Part shown: positions 19,101 to 27,786 of the stretch, piece by piece
Position numbering within the stretch: the stretch's first letter is position 1
How the letters are laid out: every line of letters starts with the position of its first letter
Assembly (NCBI GenBank): GCA_017999985.1
Contig: JAGNKU010000008.1
Location: 186,001 to 250,000 of the forward strand
Length of the DNA stretch: 64,000 nt
Direction of reading: 5' to 3'
From: Phycisphaerae bacterium
GTDB taxonomy: Bacteria > Planctomycetota > Phycisphaerae > UBA1845 > Fen-1342
Made by a program: the position numbers and the translations under genes
The notes under the pieces: generated by a model
Databases searched by the model: none
What the model saw: the letters and a program-made list of their open reading frames with translations, nothing else
Told to the model about the DNA's origin: nothing

Positions 19101-19696
19101 TCACACCCTGGACCACGGCATTCAGCGCTGACGGAACGAAACTCGCAGCCGCCTGCTGGAGTCGCCAGATTCAGATTTGGGATCTGGCAACGCGCTCGCT
19201 TGATCTGCGGCTGGAGGCGTCGCTGGCCGCGATCTGGGAGGTAGCGTATATGCCGGGGCATCCCAATCTCCTGGCCTCATGCAGTGACGACGGCTATGTG
19301 CAACTCTGGGATGTGCCAGCGCGTCGCAATGTCCTAACGATTGACCGCTTTGAGGATTCTGCCAGCTCCGTGTCGTTCACCCCCGACGGCAGGACGCTCA
19401 TCGTCGCGGGGCACGGTGACGCGCCGCTTCGCCTCTGGGACCTCGATTACTACGACCGCCACATCGCTGGCAATCTCGAGCATCAGATTGCTCGTCGTCG
19501 CGACCCATTGGAAAACAGCGGGCCAACAGAACAACTGCGCGCCTGGGCCGCAGGCGTGTTACGCCGTCCCTGGCCGCGCATCGGCCCTCACGCTCCGTCG
19601 ACCCAGCCCCCTCTTTCGACAAGCGCGCCTGCCGGCAGCGTGGATCCTGAGGTGATTGCCCGCTGGGGACGCCGCGGAGGCTGCGGGCGATCTTAG
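16199..19696 (+). CDS. Ser/Thr protein kinase with C-terminal WD40 propellers
   Basis: 1,165 residues from ATG 16199 (MLGNRLQRAR). An N-terminal helical segment common in planctomycete kinases precedes the kinase domain (about 80-360): VGEGGMGAVYEA P-loop, VALKVI lysine, HRDLKPGN catalytic loop, DFGIA and SPEQ. A transmembrane helix (about 381-404, GLLVILLTTFGVV) and a short coiled coil lead into more than a dozen WD40 repeats (FSPDGRxLAS...xxxLWDL) to about residue 1,085, enough for two propellers. Co-directional with the ECF sigma gene just upstream. The last ~10 codons overlap a transposase remnant on the opposite strand, so the natural C-terminus may have been altered. Confidence 0.95.
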   Translation: MLGNRLQRARTIFEGLVDVPSDQRATLLARECDGDQELRAFVEQLLANDGCMGEFMATPAHAPDSDAPPTGGVRAPQRIGRYEIVRVVGEGGMGAVYEAQQENPKRRVALKVIHPGLTAGRVLRRFQREADLLGQLSHPGIAQIYEAGIAEVTTETGTGARQPFLAMELIRGGTLNEHAQRARLGTRERLELVARVCDAVQHAHHKGVIHRDLKPGNILVDESGQPKILDFGIACVTDSGMRSVASQTQMGQIVGTLAYMSPEQAAGDWRQVDTRADVYSLGVILFELLSGALPHDVRTTSIPEAVRRICAAEPVRLAAVDRSFRGEIENIVSKALEKEKTRRYQTASDLAADIRRYLRGEPIAARRDSALYLLRKTVTRYRGIALTAGLLVILLTTFGVVSFVQAEKNRRLAASERKARENTVAALELAQREEQRADAASARLHAELTASNIERGRLLGRKGDLFAAEELIWGEHLRNPASDHSFWALWELYSHNPSLATLGMHERTVRAVAYAPDGRIFASASDDGVVKLWDDAGCKCLATLAEHTAPVHGLDFSPDGRYLASASLDGTVIIWDLATNAPVRMIGGQIDALYSVRYTRDGTQLVCGTGDGAIRVLDVTGGEAVRTLSGHDAAVACLRFSRDGSLLASASADQTIKLWQGLMGPPIATLSGHGGSIASLAFSHDGRQLASGSVDKTVKVWDLATHECMGTISAANGTVRFLSYSRDEQSLLVGGWWRVDAWDLRTRTRRPLAAHGVEAADVRPDNRVLARGCGDVRLAPGASVRIEDLATDGGVLTLGQSSGHWPAAVSPDGRLVAASDDSGRVRLWETATGCLLGALEGHANYRSRCHFHPAGRILATCSPGLIEFWDLTTGAVINTLSGHHAATNHSLTFSPDGDTFAATWQDGTIQIHEVTGGAILTTIPAQQCEVLSLRFSPNGRTLATTYRSGMIRLYTAQGDLLAEFDAALTPWTTAFSADGTKLAAACWSRQIQIWDLATRSLDLRLEASLAAIWEVAYMPGHPNLLASCSDDGYVQLWDVPARRNVLTIDRFEDSASSVSFTPDGRTLIVAGHGDAPLRLWDLDYYDRHIAGNLEHQIARRRDPLENSGPTEQLRAWAAGVLRRPWPRIGPHAPSTQPPLSTSAPAGSVDPEVIARWGRRGGCGRS

Positions 19697-19979
19697 GCCG
19701 CCCCACGCGCTTGGGCTTCCGCCCTGTACGCTGCTCCTCAACGCAACGACAATACGTCTGCGGCGTGACGATGCCGATCACGTCCGCGACGTTGTGGTTG
19801 AGCTCCTGACCGATCACAAGCAGCCGGGCACGGTCGTCCGGGCTCGGAATGACGCGGTTACCGCCCAGCTTACGACGGAGGATCTCGACCTGGGCTTAGA
19901 GGAATCGGATGCGGGCGTCCCGGCGAGCGGCGCCAGCTTCGACAAGGAGATGAGCGAGGACGTAGAGCCACCGTAGCAT
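19680..19979 (-). pseudogene. N-terminal remnant of a transposase/integrase-core protein with internal stop
   Basis: Reading from ATG 19979 gives MLRWLYVLAHLLVEAG, then RIRFL, an in-frame TAA at about 19,895, and then in the same frame AQVEILRRKLGG, a Ser/Pro-Asp-Asp segment, and RKPKRVGRPKI. This layout (hydrophobic N-terminus, LxAQVxILRxKL helix, GRPxI hinge) resembles N-termini of an integrase-core transposase family common in planctomycetes. The catalytic domain is absent, because the frame runs into the end of the kinase gene. The nonsense codon and missing 3' part make it a pseudogene. Identification is by pattern only. Confidence 0.55.
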
Positions 19980-20256
19980 CGCGAGTGAATCCTGAATGAA
20001 GAGCGTTGCAACTGCCGTGATTAACAGCCTTCGACATTTTGAACCCCCTCTCAGAATCAGGCAAACGCCCGGCTCGGCCCGGCGGCCGCTGGCGATCGGT
20101 GCCACTATCTTCCCATTGCTCTACGAAGGAGCGCAACTGGAGCCGTTGACTTGCAACTAATTCGCAACTAAAACCCCACTCGACATGCACGGCATGCGCC
20201 GCATGCTGGCGTCTTTCGGAGTCCCTAAGTTCTTGCCTCTACTGTAACTTGCGCAT

Positions 20257-20655
20257 TTGGAAGCACTTCCGCGCTTTGAGCAGCTCGGGCTCATAACCCG
20301 GAGGCGCGCGGCGACGGCGCTGCGCGTGGGCGCTCAGCGCGGCACGCGGACGTCTGAACTGGCGGTGGCCTGCTGCGGGGCGGCGCGGATCGTGAGTTTC
20401 GACACGACGGCCGCGGCGGTGGACGCGCTGGTGGCTGGGGCGGTGGACGGGGTCACGCTGGACGACACCGAGCTGGCGGGCCAGCGGGCGCGCTCGCCGG
20501 GGCGGCTGGCGGTGCTGCCCGGTCCGGTGGCGGATGAGGTGGCGGCCTACGTGTTGCCACTCGGCGCGGACCTGACGGACGCGCTGAACGCGGCCGCGTA
20601 CCAGTTGCAGGCGGAAGGGGAGACGGCGGCGCTGCTCGAGAAATGGAGCCGGTAG
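20257..20655 (+). pseudogene. C-terminal part of a family-3 solute-binding protein
   Basis: About 132 codons. RVGAQRGT, IVSFDTTAAAVDALVAG, DGVTLDD and the final ALNAAAYQLQAEGETAALLEKW match the second lobe of SBP_bac_3 amino-acid-binding proteins (canonical VGVQxGTT, ALxxGxVDAVxxD, LNxALxxLxxDGTxxxLxxKW). The first lobe and signal peptide are missing, and the frame begins only after a TAA at 20245. No ABC permease or ATPase lies nearby. I read it as a truncated remnant in a scar region; expression as a short protein from TTG 20257 cannot be excluded. Confidence 0.55.
20278..20304 (+). other. tRNA-Met-like anticodon-arm fragment
   Basis: GAGCAG is followed by a 5-bp stem closing the 7-base loop CTCATAA, exactly the anticodon loop of tRNA-Met(CAT), then GAGG. 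Compared with initiator tRNA-Met it looks like a D-arm fragment plus a complete anticodon arm with the D loop deleted. There is no acceptor stem or T arm, so it is not a functional tRNA. It also overlaps the solute-binding protein remnant, so chance similarity is possible. Confidence 0.3.
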
Positions 20656-20774
20656 TGGGCGCGGCTTGTCGTCGGTCTGGCGTATCAGTATGCTCGCGGC
20701 GCGCCGGGTAGCGCGGCTTGGTCGCAGAATGTCCGTTGGTCGTGCCCACGGCGTGCACTTTCTCGAGGCCGAAC

Positions 20775-22067
20775 ATGTCTCCTGATTCTCCCGGCGTGTC
20801 AGCCCTTGGATGGTCGGTTGTCCAGCCGCGGGTGGGCCGCCACCCGGCCTGGCTGATCCTGTTGCTGGTGGGCGGCGGTCTGGCCGGATGCGACCGGCAG
20901 GCGCTCGCTCCGGCCGCGGCTGCGCCGCCGGCGGAGGTCACGGTCAGCCGGCCGCTGGTGCAGGAGGTGACGGATTGGATGGAGGGCACGGGGACGACCG
21001 CGCCGCTCGAAGAGGTCGAGGTCCGGGCGCGCGTAACGGGGTTCCTGCAGCAGGTGCACTTTGAGCCGCGCGCCCGCGTGAAGCCCGGGGAAGTGCTCTT
21101 CACGATCGACCCACGGCCGTTCCAGAACGCGCTCGACAGTGCGACGGCGGCACTCGCGGCCACGCAGGCGCAGCTCGTGAAGGCGCAGGCGGACTTGGAG
21201 AAAGTGCAGCGCCTGATCGAGCGCGGCGCGGCCAGCGAGGACGAGCTGACGAGCGCGCTGGCGACCCGCGACTCGCTGAAGGCGCAGGGCAGTGCCAATG
21301 AAGCCACCATCGCCAACGCCAGGCTGCAACTGGAGTGGTCCAGCGTGACGGCCCCGATCCATGGGCGGATCAGCCGCAACCTGGTCGATCCCGGGAACCT
21401 GGTCGCGGCGGATACGACGGTGCTCGCGACGATCGTGAACGACACGAGCATATTCGTGTATTTCAACGCGAACGAACGCGGGGTGCTGACGCTGCGCGAA
21501 CACGTTCGCCGGCAACTGGCCGCCGCGGGGGCCCCGCCGGACAAGCAGCCGGAAGTACGTGAGGCGAATTGGCCCGCGTACGTGGGGCTGATGACGGAGG
21601 AGGGATGTCCGCACGCCGGGGTGATCGACTACGTCGCGCCGGCCCTGGATCCGGGCACGGGTACGCAGCAGTTGCGCATGGTGATTCCCAATGAAGGCGG
21701 GCTGCTGCTGGCGGGGCTGTTTGTGCGGGTGCGCGTGCCGGTGAGCAAGCCATACGCGGCGCTGACCGTAACGGAGCGGGCGCTGGGCTTGGACCAGGGG
21801 CAGCGTTACCTGCTGGTCGTGAATGACCAGAACGTCGTCGAGTATCGCCCGGTCACGGTGGGTACGCTCAACGCGGGCCTGCGCGGCATCACGGCCGGGC
21901 TGGCGCCCACGGACCGGGTGATCGTGAACGGGATCCAGCGCGTCCGGCCGGGTCTGACAGTCAAGCCGATCGAGGCGCCGATGCCGGTGGGACCGGATAC
22001 CGCGCGCGACCGGCCGGCCGCCAGCGCGCCGGCCGCGTCTCCGGCCACGCCGCCAAAGGTCCGCTGA
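20775..22067 (+). CDS. RND efflux periplasmic adaptor lipoprotein (membrane fusion protein)
   Basis: 430 residues from ATG 20775. The signal sequence ends in lipobox LAGC, so it is probably tethered to the inner membrane. The order is typical of AcrA/MexA-type adaptors: first lipoyl half (VRARVTGFLQQVHF), an alpha-hairpin coiled coil (AALAATQAQLVKAQADLEKVQ), second lipoyl half (SVTAPIHGRISRNLVDPGN), then beta-barrel and membrane-proximal domains ending in VNGIQRVRPGLTV. It is 13 bp upstream of the RND pump gene and almost certainly co-transcribed. It bridges the pump to an outer-membrane channel, for which no gene is seen here. Confidence 0.93.
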   Translation: MSPDSPGVSALGWSVVQPRVGRHPAWLILLLVGGGLAGCDRQALAPAAAAPPAEVTVSRPLVQEVTDWMEGTGTTAPLEEVEVRARVTGFLQQVHFEPRARVKPGEVLFTIDPRPFQNALDSATAALAATQAQLVKAQADLEKVQRLIERGAASEDELTSALATRDSLKAQGSANEATIANARLQLEWSSVTAPIHGRISRNLVDPGNLVAADTTVLATIVNDTSIFVYFNANERGVLTLREHVRRQLAAAGAPPDKQPEVREANWPAYVGLMTEEGCPHAGVIDYVAPALDPGTGTQQLRMVIPNEGGLLLAGLFVRVRVPVSKPYAALTVTERALGLDQGQRYLLVVNDQNVVEYRPVTVGTLNAGLRGITAGLAPTDRVIVNGIQRVRPGLTVKPIEAPMPVGPDTARDRPAASAPAASPATPPKVR

Positions 22068-22080
22068 ACGAGGATTCACC

Positions 22081-25000
22081 GTGCTCTCACGCTTCTTCAT
22101 CGACCGGCCGATCTTCGCCGCCGTGCTCTCGATCGTGATCACGATCGCCGGCGGAGTGGCCGTGTTCACGTTGCCGATCGCCCAGTACCCGGAGATCACG
22201 CCGCCGACAGTGAACGTGTCGTGCAGCTATCCGGGCGCCAGTGCCCAGGTGGTGGCGGACACGGTGGCGGCGCCGATCGAGCAGCAGGTGAACGGGGTGG
22301 AGCGAATGCTGTACATGTCGTCGCAATGCACGAACGACGGCACGTACAGCCTGAACGTCACGTTCGAGTTGGGCGTCGACCTGGACATGGCCCAGGTACT
22401 GGTGCAGAACCGCGTCTCGATGGCGACGCCGTCGCTGCCGGACGTGGTTAAGCAGACCGGCGTGACGACGAAGAAGAAGTCGCCCAACATCATGCTGGTC
22501 GTGAACCTGTTCTCGCCGGACGGGCGCTACGACCAGCTCTACCTGAGCAACTACGCGACCATTCAGATCCGGGACGAGCTGGCGCGGCTGTCGGGCGTCG
22601 GAGACGTGTCGTTCCTGGGGCAGCAGGACTACAGCATGCGTGTGTGGCTGGATCCGGAGCAGCTCTGGGCCCGGAACCTGACCACCACGGACGTGGTGAA
22701 CGCGGTCAAGGAGCAGAACGTCCAGGTTGCGGCCGGTCAGATTGGTCAGCCCCCGGTCCCCGCAGGGCAGGATTTCCAGTACACGATGAGCACGCTCGGG
22801 CGGCTGAAGGAGCCGGAGGAATTCGGTGCGATCATCGTGAAGACCGGCACCGCGGGCCAGGTGACGTACCTGCGCGACGTGGCCCGCATCGAGCTGGGTG
22901 CGAAGAGCCAGGACCAGTCGTGCACGCTGGACGGACAGCCGGCGGTCGGGCTGGCGGTGTTTCAGTTGCCCGGCTCCAACGCGCTCGCGACGGCCGACGG
23001 CGTGCGGGCCAAGATGGACGAGCTCAAGCAGCGTTTCCCGGCGGGTCTGGATTACGCGATCGTCTACGACACGACGCCCTTTGTGCGCGAGTCCATCCAC
23101 GAGGTGTTCAAGACCCTGATCGAGGCGTTCGCGCTGGTCGCGGTCGTCATCATCGTGTTCCTGCAGAGCTGGCGCTCGACGCTGATTGCGCTGATCGCGA
23201 TCCCCGTGTCGCTGATCGGCACGTTCGCAATCATGGCGGTGCTGGGCTTCAGCTTGAACAACCTGTCGCTGTTCGGGCTGGTGCTGGCGATCGGCATCGT
23301 CGTCGACGACGCAATCGTCGTCGTCGAGAACGTGGAGCGCTGGATCGAGCATGGCTTGTCGCCGAAAGAGGCAGCCTACAAGTCGATGGACGAGGTGACG
23401 GTGGCCGTCATCGCCATCGCCTTCGGCCTGAGCGCGGTGTTCATCCCCACCGCGTTTCTCTCCGGGATCACGGGGCAGTTCTTCCGGCAATTCGCCTTGA
23501 CGATCGCGACGGCGACGCTGATCTCGGCGTTCAATTCGTTGACGCTGAGCCCGGCGCTGGCCGCCTTGCTCCTGGCGCCGCACGGAGCAAAGAAGGACGT
23601 CCTCACGCGCGCGCTGAACCTGGTGCTGGGCTGGTTCTTCCGCGGGTTCAATGCCGTGTTCAACTGGGGCACCGGCGTCTACGCGCGGCTGGTGACATAC
23701 TGCCTGCGGGGTGCCGCGGTTGCGATGCTGGTGTACTTCGGCCTGCTGGGCCTGACGTACCTGGGTTTCAAGACGGTGCCGACCGGGTTCATTCCCACGC
23801 AGGACAAGGGCTACCTGCTCGCGAACGTGCAGCTGCCGGACTCCGCGTCCCTGGAGCGGACGGTGGACGTCATGCGCCGGATCGACGAGATTGCCCGCCA
23901 GACCCCGGGCGTGAAGCACACCGTCGGGATCTCCGGGCAGTCATTTCTGCTCAACGCCAACGGCTCCAACTTCGGCTCGCTTTTCGTGACGCTCGACGAT
24001 TTCGACCGGCGACACAGCCCCGAGCTGCATGCCGACGCGATCAACGCCCGGCTGCGGCGACAGTACCACCAGGAGATCCAGGAAGCGCTGATCGCCGTGT
24101 TTGGCGCTCCGCCGGTGGATGGTCTGGGCACCGCCGGCGGCTTCAAGATCATGATCGAAGATCGCGGCAACGCCGGTTTGCAGATGCTGCAGGGCCAGGT
24201 CGATAACCTGGTCGAGAAGGGCAGCCGCACGCCGGGCCTGGCGGGCCTGTTCACGCAGTTTCGCGCCAACACGCCGCAGCTGTACGTGGACGTGGACCGC
24301 GTGAAGTGCAAGACGTTGGGCGTGGGGCTCAACGACGTCTTCAACACGCTGCAGACCAATCTGGGCGGGTACTACGTCAACGACTTCAACCAGTTCGGGC
24401 GGACGTGGCAGGTGAAGCTGCAGGCCGACGCCGGCTTCCGCTATCGGCCGGAGGACGTGAGGCGGCTGTACGTGCGGAACGCGGCGGGCAACATGGTGCC
24501 GCTCGGGACGGTGGCCAATGTCACGGAAGTCAGCGGGCCGGTGCTGATCAACCGCTACAACATGTACACGTCGGCCGCGATCAACGGCGCGCCCCTGCCG
24601 GGGGTCAGCTCCGGGCAGGCCATCAAGTTGATCGAGGGCCTGGCCAGGCAGGAGCTGGCGTCGTCGATGGCCTTCGAGTGGACCGAGATCACGCTCCTGC
24701 AGCTCCTGGCGGGGAGCACGGCGATCCTGATCTTCCCATTGTGCATCCTCTTTGTGTTCCTGACGCACTCGGCGGAGTACGAGAGCTGGCTGCTGCCGCT
24801 GGCGATCATCCTGATCGTGCCGATGAGCATCCTGTGCGCCCTCGCCGGCGTGTACCTGCGCGGCATGGACAACAACCTCTTCACGCAAATCGGCTTCGTG
24901 GTACTCGCGGGGCTGGCCTGCAAGAACGCCGTGCTGATCGTGGAGTTCGCCAAGCAGCAGCACGAGCACGGTCTGGATCGGCGGCAAGCCGCGATCGAGG

Positions 25001-25266
25001 CGTCGCGCCTGCGCCTGCGGCCGATCATGATGACCTCGTTCGCGTTCATTCTCGGCGTGCTGCCGCTGGTCGTGTCGGCCGGGGCGGGTGCCGAGATGCG
25101 GCGGACGCTGGGCACGGCCGTGTTTGCGGGCATGCTCGGCGTGACGTTCTTCGGCATTTTCCTGACGCCGGTGTTCTATTACATCCTGCAGTGGTTTGCG
25201 GACCGGCGGGCCGCTGGGGGCGCCGGCGAACGGACCGGACAGAGTGTCACCGTTCACCCGGCGTAA
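22081..25266 (+). CDS. RND multidrug efflux pump, HAE1/AcrB family
   Basis: 1,061 residues, normal length for the family, from GTG 22081 with GAGG upstream. The N-terminus FFIDRPIFAAVLSIVI is the classic HAE1 start. The proton-relay residues are present: the Asp pair in TM4 (GIVVDDAIVVVEN) and the Lys in TM10 (GLACKNAVLIVEF). Two large periplasmic porter/docking loops separate the two sets of six transmembrane helices. It should export hydrophobic compounds or drugs across the envelope together with the adaptor just upstream. No TolC-like channel gene follows, so the outer-membrane partner must be elsewhere. Confidence 0.96.
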   Translation: MLSRFFIDRPIFAAVLSIVITIAGGVAVFTLPIAQYPEITPPTVNVSCSYPGASAQVVADTVAAPIEQQVNGVERMLYMSSQCTNDGTYSLNVTFELGVDLDMAQVLVQNRVSMATPSLPDVVKQTGVTTKKKSPNIMLVVNLFSPDGRYDQLYLSNYATIQIRDELARLSGVGDVSFLGQQDYSMRVWLDPEQLWARNLTTTDVVNAVKEQNVQVAAGQIGQPPVPAGQDFQYTMSTLGRLKEPEEFGAIIVKTGTAGQVTYLRDVARIELGAKSQDQSCTLDGQPAVGLAVFQLPGSNALATADGVRAKMDELKQRFPAGLDYAIVYDTTPFVRESIHEVFKTLIEAFALVAVVIIVFLQSWRSTLIALIAIPVSLIGTFAIMAVLGFSLNNLSLFGLVLAIGIVVDDAIVVVENVERWIEHGLSPKEAAYKSMDEVTVAVIAIAFGLSAVFIPTAFLSGITGQFFRQFALTIATATLISAFNSLTLSPALAALLLAPHGAKKDVLTRALNLVLGWFFRGFNAVFNWGTGVYARLVTYCLRGAAVAMLVYFGLLGLTYLGFKTVPTGFIPTQDKGYLLANVQLPDSASLERTVDVMRRIDEIARQTPGVKHTVGISGQSFLLNANGSNFGSLFVTLDDFDRRHSPELHADAINARLRRQYHQEIQEALIAVFGAPPVDGLGTAGGFKIMIEDRGNAGLQMLQGQVDNLVEKGSRTPGLAGLFTQFRANTPQLYVDVDRVKCKTLGVGLNDVFNTLQTNLGGYYVNDFNQFGRTWQVKLQADAGFRYRPEDVRRLYVRNAAGNMVPLGTVANVTEVSGPVLINRYNMYTSAAINGAPLPGVSSGQAIKLIEGLARQELASSMAFEWTEITLLQLLAGSTAILIFPLCILFVFLTHSAEYESWLLPLAIILIVPMSILCALAGVYLRGMDNNLFTQIGFVVLAGLACKNAVLIVEFAKQQHEHGLDRRQAAIEASRLRLRPIMMTSFAFILGVLPLVVSAGAGAEMRRTLGTAVFAGMLGVTFFGIFLTPVFYYILQWFADRRAAGGAGERTGQSVTVHPA

Positions 25267-25549
25267 TCACGTCGGCGGAGCTTAGCGCCATAGCTGTATG
25301 ATAAATAAAGACTTAAAGGTCATCGTGACGTCGGGAGCGGTGCGCGGTGCCGGAGTTGGTTGCCTGCGTCGGAGCGCTGCGTTGCAGGGGGCCGCGCTGG
25401 ATGACGCGTTATATTTGTGACGCCGGTCCGCTGTGTGGCACCGCGGCTGTGACAGGGTCCGGCGTGACTGACGTTCGGTGCGCGACGCGCGTTGTCGCCG
25501 TCGCGACCGGGGATCCCATTAGCCCGCACGCGAAGGAAGGTGGATTCAC

Positions 25550-26590
25550 ATGTGCCAAGCAAGACTGAGCCTGAGAGCGTGGTTCGTGCCGATGGTCTGT
25601 GCCATGTGGCTGGCGTCGCCGGCGCTCGCGCAGATCCCGGGCCTCGACAAGGCCAAACGTGTCATCGAGAAGAGCACGCAGGACTCCAAGGACAAGGACA
25701 AGCCGGCACCGGCGAAGGGAGCTGCGCCGGAGCAGGCGGCTCCCACCGGGAGCAGCATCGTCTTCTCGGCGACGCCGATCGACCCGGCGAAGCCGGCCAG
25801 CCTCGCGACGAGCTTCGAGAGCGGCGGCTACATCTACGGCCTGGTGCAGGTGGAAAAGACCTGGCGCGATCTGCTGGGCAAGGGCCGCGAGGATGTGACG
25901 GAAATCCAGGTGCCGATCGATATGCTGGTGGACGGCGAACAAGTCGACTTCCAGTACATCACCATCAAGAAAGCGGAGGCGCTCGACACGAAGTACCTGG
26001 TACTCGATATCGCCCCGGACCCGGAGAAGATGACCGCGTACAAGGACCCGGGGTTCTTCTACGCCGAAGGCAAGGGCCATCGCAAGATTGGACCGGACCA
26101 GTACACCTACATCCTCGGCAAACTCGCGGGCGGGAAGCACACCATTCGCTTCCAGATCCGCAGCTACGGGGACATCTTCTCGGCCGGCGAGTTCACGCTG
26201 ACGGGCGACGACTACAAGTTCTACACCGAGCTGCGTGAGAAAGTGCTGGCGGCCGCCTTCCAGGTCAGCACCATGCCCAAGGCACAGATGGTCAACAAAG
26301 AGATGGAAGCGACCATGCGCAAGCTGCTCGAGAACGCCGGCTGGAAGGACATCCGCAAGCTGGTCATTACCGACAAGGACTGGTGGCTGGACCGCGCCGA
26401 GGGCGGCGACTCGCCGATCGTGTCGCGGCACATCGCGGCCGCGGCGGCCGCGAAGGGCGAGGATGGCAACTTCTTCTGGTGCATCTGCACGTTCCACCAG
26501 CAGAAGCTGATCGATGGCTCGTTCGGCCCGCTCGAACTGACGGATCAGGGCCAGAAGAAGCCGATCAAGGAAGAGAACATCGACAAGTAG
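25550..26590 (+). CDS. Secreted protein of unknown function
   Basis: 346 residues from ATG 25550, preceded by an AAGGAAGG-type ribosome site. The signal peptide (LRAWFVPMVCAMWLASPALAQ) is followed by a Lys/Asp/Pro-rich low-complexity linker (about residues 35-65). The folded region has no motif I can name: a probable beta domain (about 65-225, GGYIYGLVQVEKTW) and an alpha/beta part with the pattern WKDIRKLVITDKDWW, FFWCICTFHQQK and a basic C-terminus. It stands alone, 283 bp from the RND gene, and ends at a strong hairpin shared with the convergent prepilin-type gene. Confidence 0.8.
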   Translation: MCQARLSLRAWFVPMVCAMWLASPALAQIPGLDKAKRVIEKSTQDSKDKDKPAPAKGAAPEQAAPTGSSIVFSATPIDPAKPASLATSFESGGYIYGLVQVEKTWRDLLGKGREDVTEIQVPIDMLVDGEQVDFQYITIKKAEALDTKYLVLDIAPDPEKMTAYKDPGFFYAEGKGHRKIGPDQYTYILGKLAGGKHTIRFQIRSYGDIFSAGEFTLTGDDYKFYTELREKVLAAAFQVSTMPKAQMVNKEMEATMRKLLENAGWKDIRKLVITDKDWWLDRAEGGDSPIVSRHIAAAAAAKGEDGNFFWCICTFHQQKLIDGSFGPLELTDQGQKKPIKEENIDK

Positions 26591-26617
26591 CGTGAGTCCG
26601 CGCGACTGCGCGGCAGA

Positions 26618-26642
26618 CCCCTCCCCCGTCACGGGGGAGGGG
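26618..26642. terminator. Bidirectional terminator-like hairpin
   Basis: Perfect 12-bp inverted repeat (CCCCTCCCCCGT / ACGGGGGAGGGG) with a one-base centre, lying between two convergent genes. There is no clear T-run on either side, so it may be a dispersed intergenic repeat acting as a terminator. Confidence 0.5.
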
Positions 26643-26675
26643 CGGAAAGGCGGGCGACGCCGGCGTGGGGGACGC

Positions 26676-27617
26676 TCAATACCGCCACGGCAGCGGGCTG
26701 TCGGGGTGGCTCTTGTAGTCCACGTGCGGGTCGAGGTAGTGCAGGGGGCCGTCCGGATCGGCGCCCGGGTCAAAACCCAGACCGTTCCAAAGCCCGTTGT
26801 CCTCGTAGGCCTTTCGCGGTGCGAGCCGATCGCCGTGACCGTCTGCGAAGATCGCGTTGCTCTGGCCCAGGTGCCGGTCGGACAGGTACGTGCGCGTCGT
26901 CTTCCAGGCGTACGGTTCGAGTACGCCGTCCGAGTACGAAACCAGGCTGCGCAGTGGAATGTACGTCGGATCCAGGACGTAGGCGTGATTGCCCAGCCGG
27001 TGCGGGTCGTGGTCCGCGGCGGGATGGTCCGGGCCGCGCTCCGGGCCCCAGGGCATCGTCCAGCCCGTGCCGTCGGAGTCGGCAAACGCGATCGTGCGGC
27101 CCGGTGAGCGCAACTCCTTCACCGGGAACGTCTCGTAGCGATGATATGGATTCCCGGGACCGAGGTTGTCGCGGGCACTCCCGAGATACTTGTAGTTGTA
27201 GCCATACGAGTTGTTTCGGCCGACGTCCCACTCCGGCGTCGCGGGACAGGCCTGCACGGACGCGCGGCGCGGCAGGTCGGCGCTGAGCGAGCCCGTGGCC
27301 GGTGCGCCGCCCAAGTACAGCGACATCGCGTTGAACCAGCGCAGGCGCACGTTGTCGGGCAGATACCACTGGTGGGCCGGGTAGTTGCCGTTTTCGCTGT
27401 GGTAGAGCGTCATGCCGTGGCCCAGCTCGCGGCACTGGCCGAGGCACTGGACCGAACGCGCCTGCTGGCGGGCCCGCGCCAGCGATGGCAGCAGAATCGA
27501 AATCAGCAGCGCAATGATCGCGACGACCACGAGCAGCTCGATGAGCGTGAAGGCGCAGGCAAGCCGCCGACGGCTTCCTCGCCCGGGAGTGGACCGTGGT
27601 GGAAGGACCGTCCGCAT
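26676..27617 (-). CDS. Prepilin-type N-terminal cleavage/methylation domain protein
   Basis: About 313 residues from ATG 27617 (MRTVLPP); ATG 27638 is possible. The class-III signal [19 protein letters not shown] has the expected Glu five residues after the cleavage site and a hydrophobic helix, so prepilin peptidase should process it. After [20 protein letters not shown] comes the beta-rich C-terminal domain typical of the many planctomycete pseudopilin-like proteins, ending in an [11 protein letters not shown] segment (the family's HxxG/DGH-type motif). Such proteins are usually present in many paralogous copies; the role is unclear. Monocistronic. Confidence 0.9.
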   Translation of the reverse strand: MRTVLPPRSTPGRGSRRRLACAFTLIELLVVVAIIALLISILLPSLARARQQARSVQCLGQCRELGHGMTLYHSENGNYPAHQWYLPDNVRLRWFNAMSLYLGGAPATGSLSADLPRRASVQACPATPEWDVGRNNSYGYNYKYLGSARDNLGPGNPYHRYETFPVKELRSPGRTIAFADSDGTGWTMPWGPERGPDHPAADHDPHRLGNHAYVLDPTYIPLRSLVSYSDGVLEPYAWKTTRTYLSDRHLGQSNAIFADGHGDRLAPRKAYEDNGLWNGLGFDPGADPDGPLHYLDPHVDYKSHPDSPLPWRY

Positions 27618-27786
27618 GTTGGCAATCCCCGTGTGCAATCAGGTTGCGGCACAACCGGCGCGGCCAGCGCTCGCGCGCTGTACGCACGCGCGTGGCGCGC
27701 AGTGTACGGACCCGGCGTGGCCGCGTAAAGTGCACATGCTGCGGCCAGCATAGAACGTACGGCGCGCGGCTCAGCGTGAGGTCGGA

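Noticed and set aside
20799-25257. Long antisense open frames (466, 610 and 438 codons) opposite the RND genes
   Set aside because: They are low-complexity His/Arg/Gln-rich reflections of GC-rich codon use in strongly supported RND adaptor and pump genes.
26618-26642. Possible transposon end at the GC-rich palindrome
   Set aside because: No second copy or transposase nearby; a terminator between convergent genes is the simpler reading.
25409-27085. 558-codon minus-strand frame spanning two genes
   Set aside because: It overlaps antisense the secreted-protein gene and out of frame the prepilin-type gene, both with good signals.
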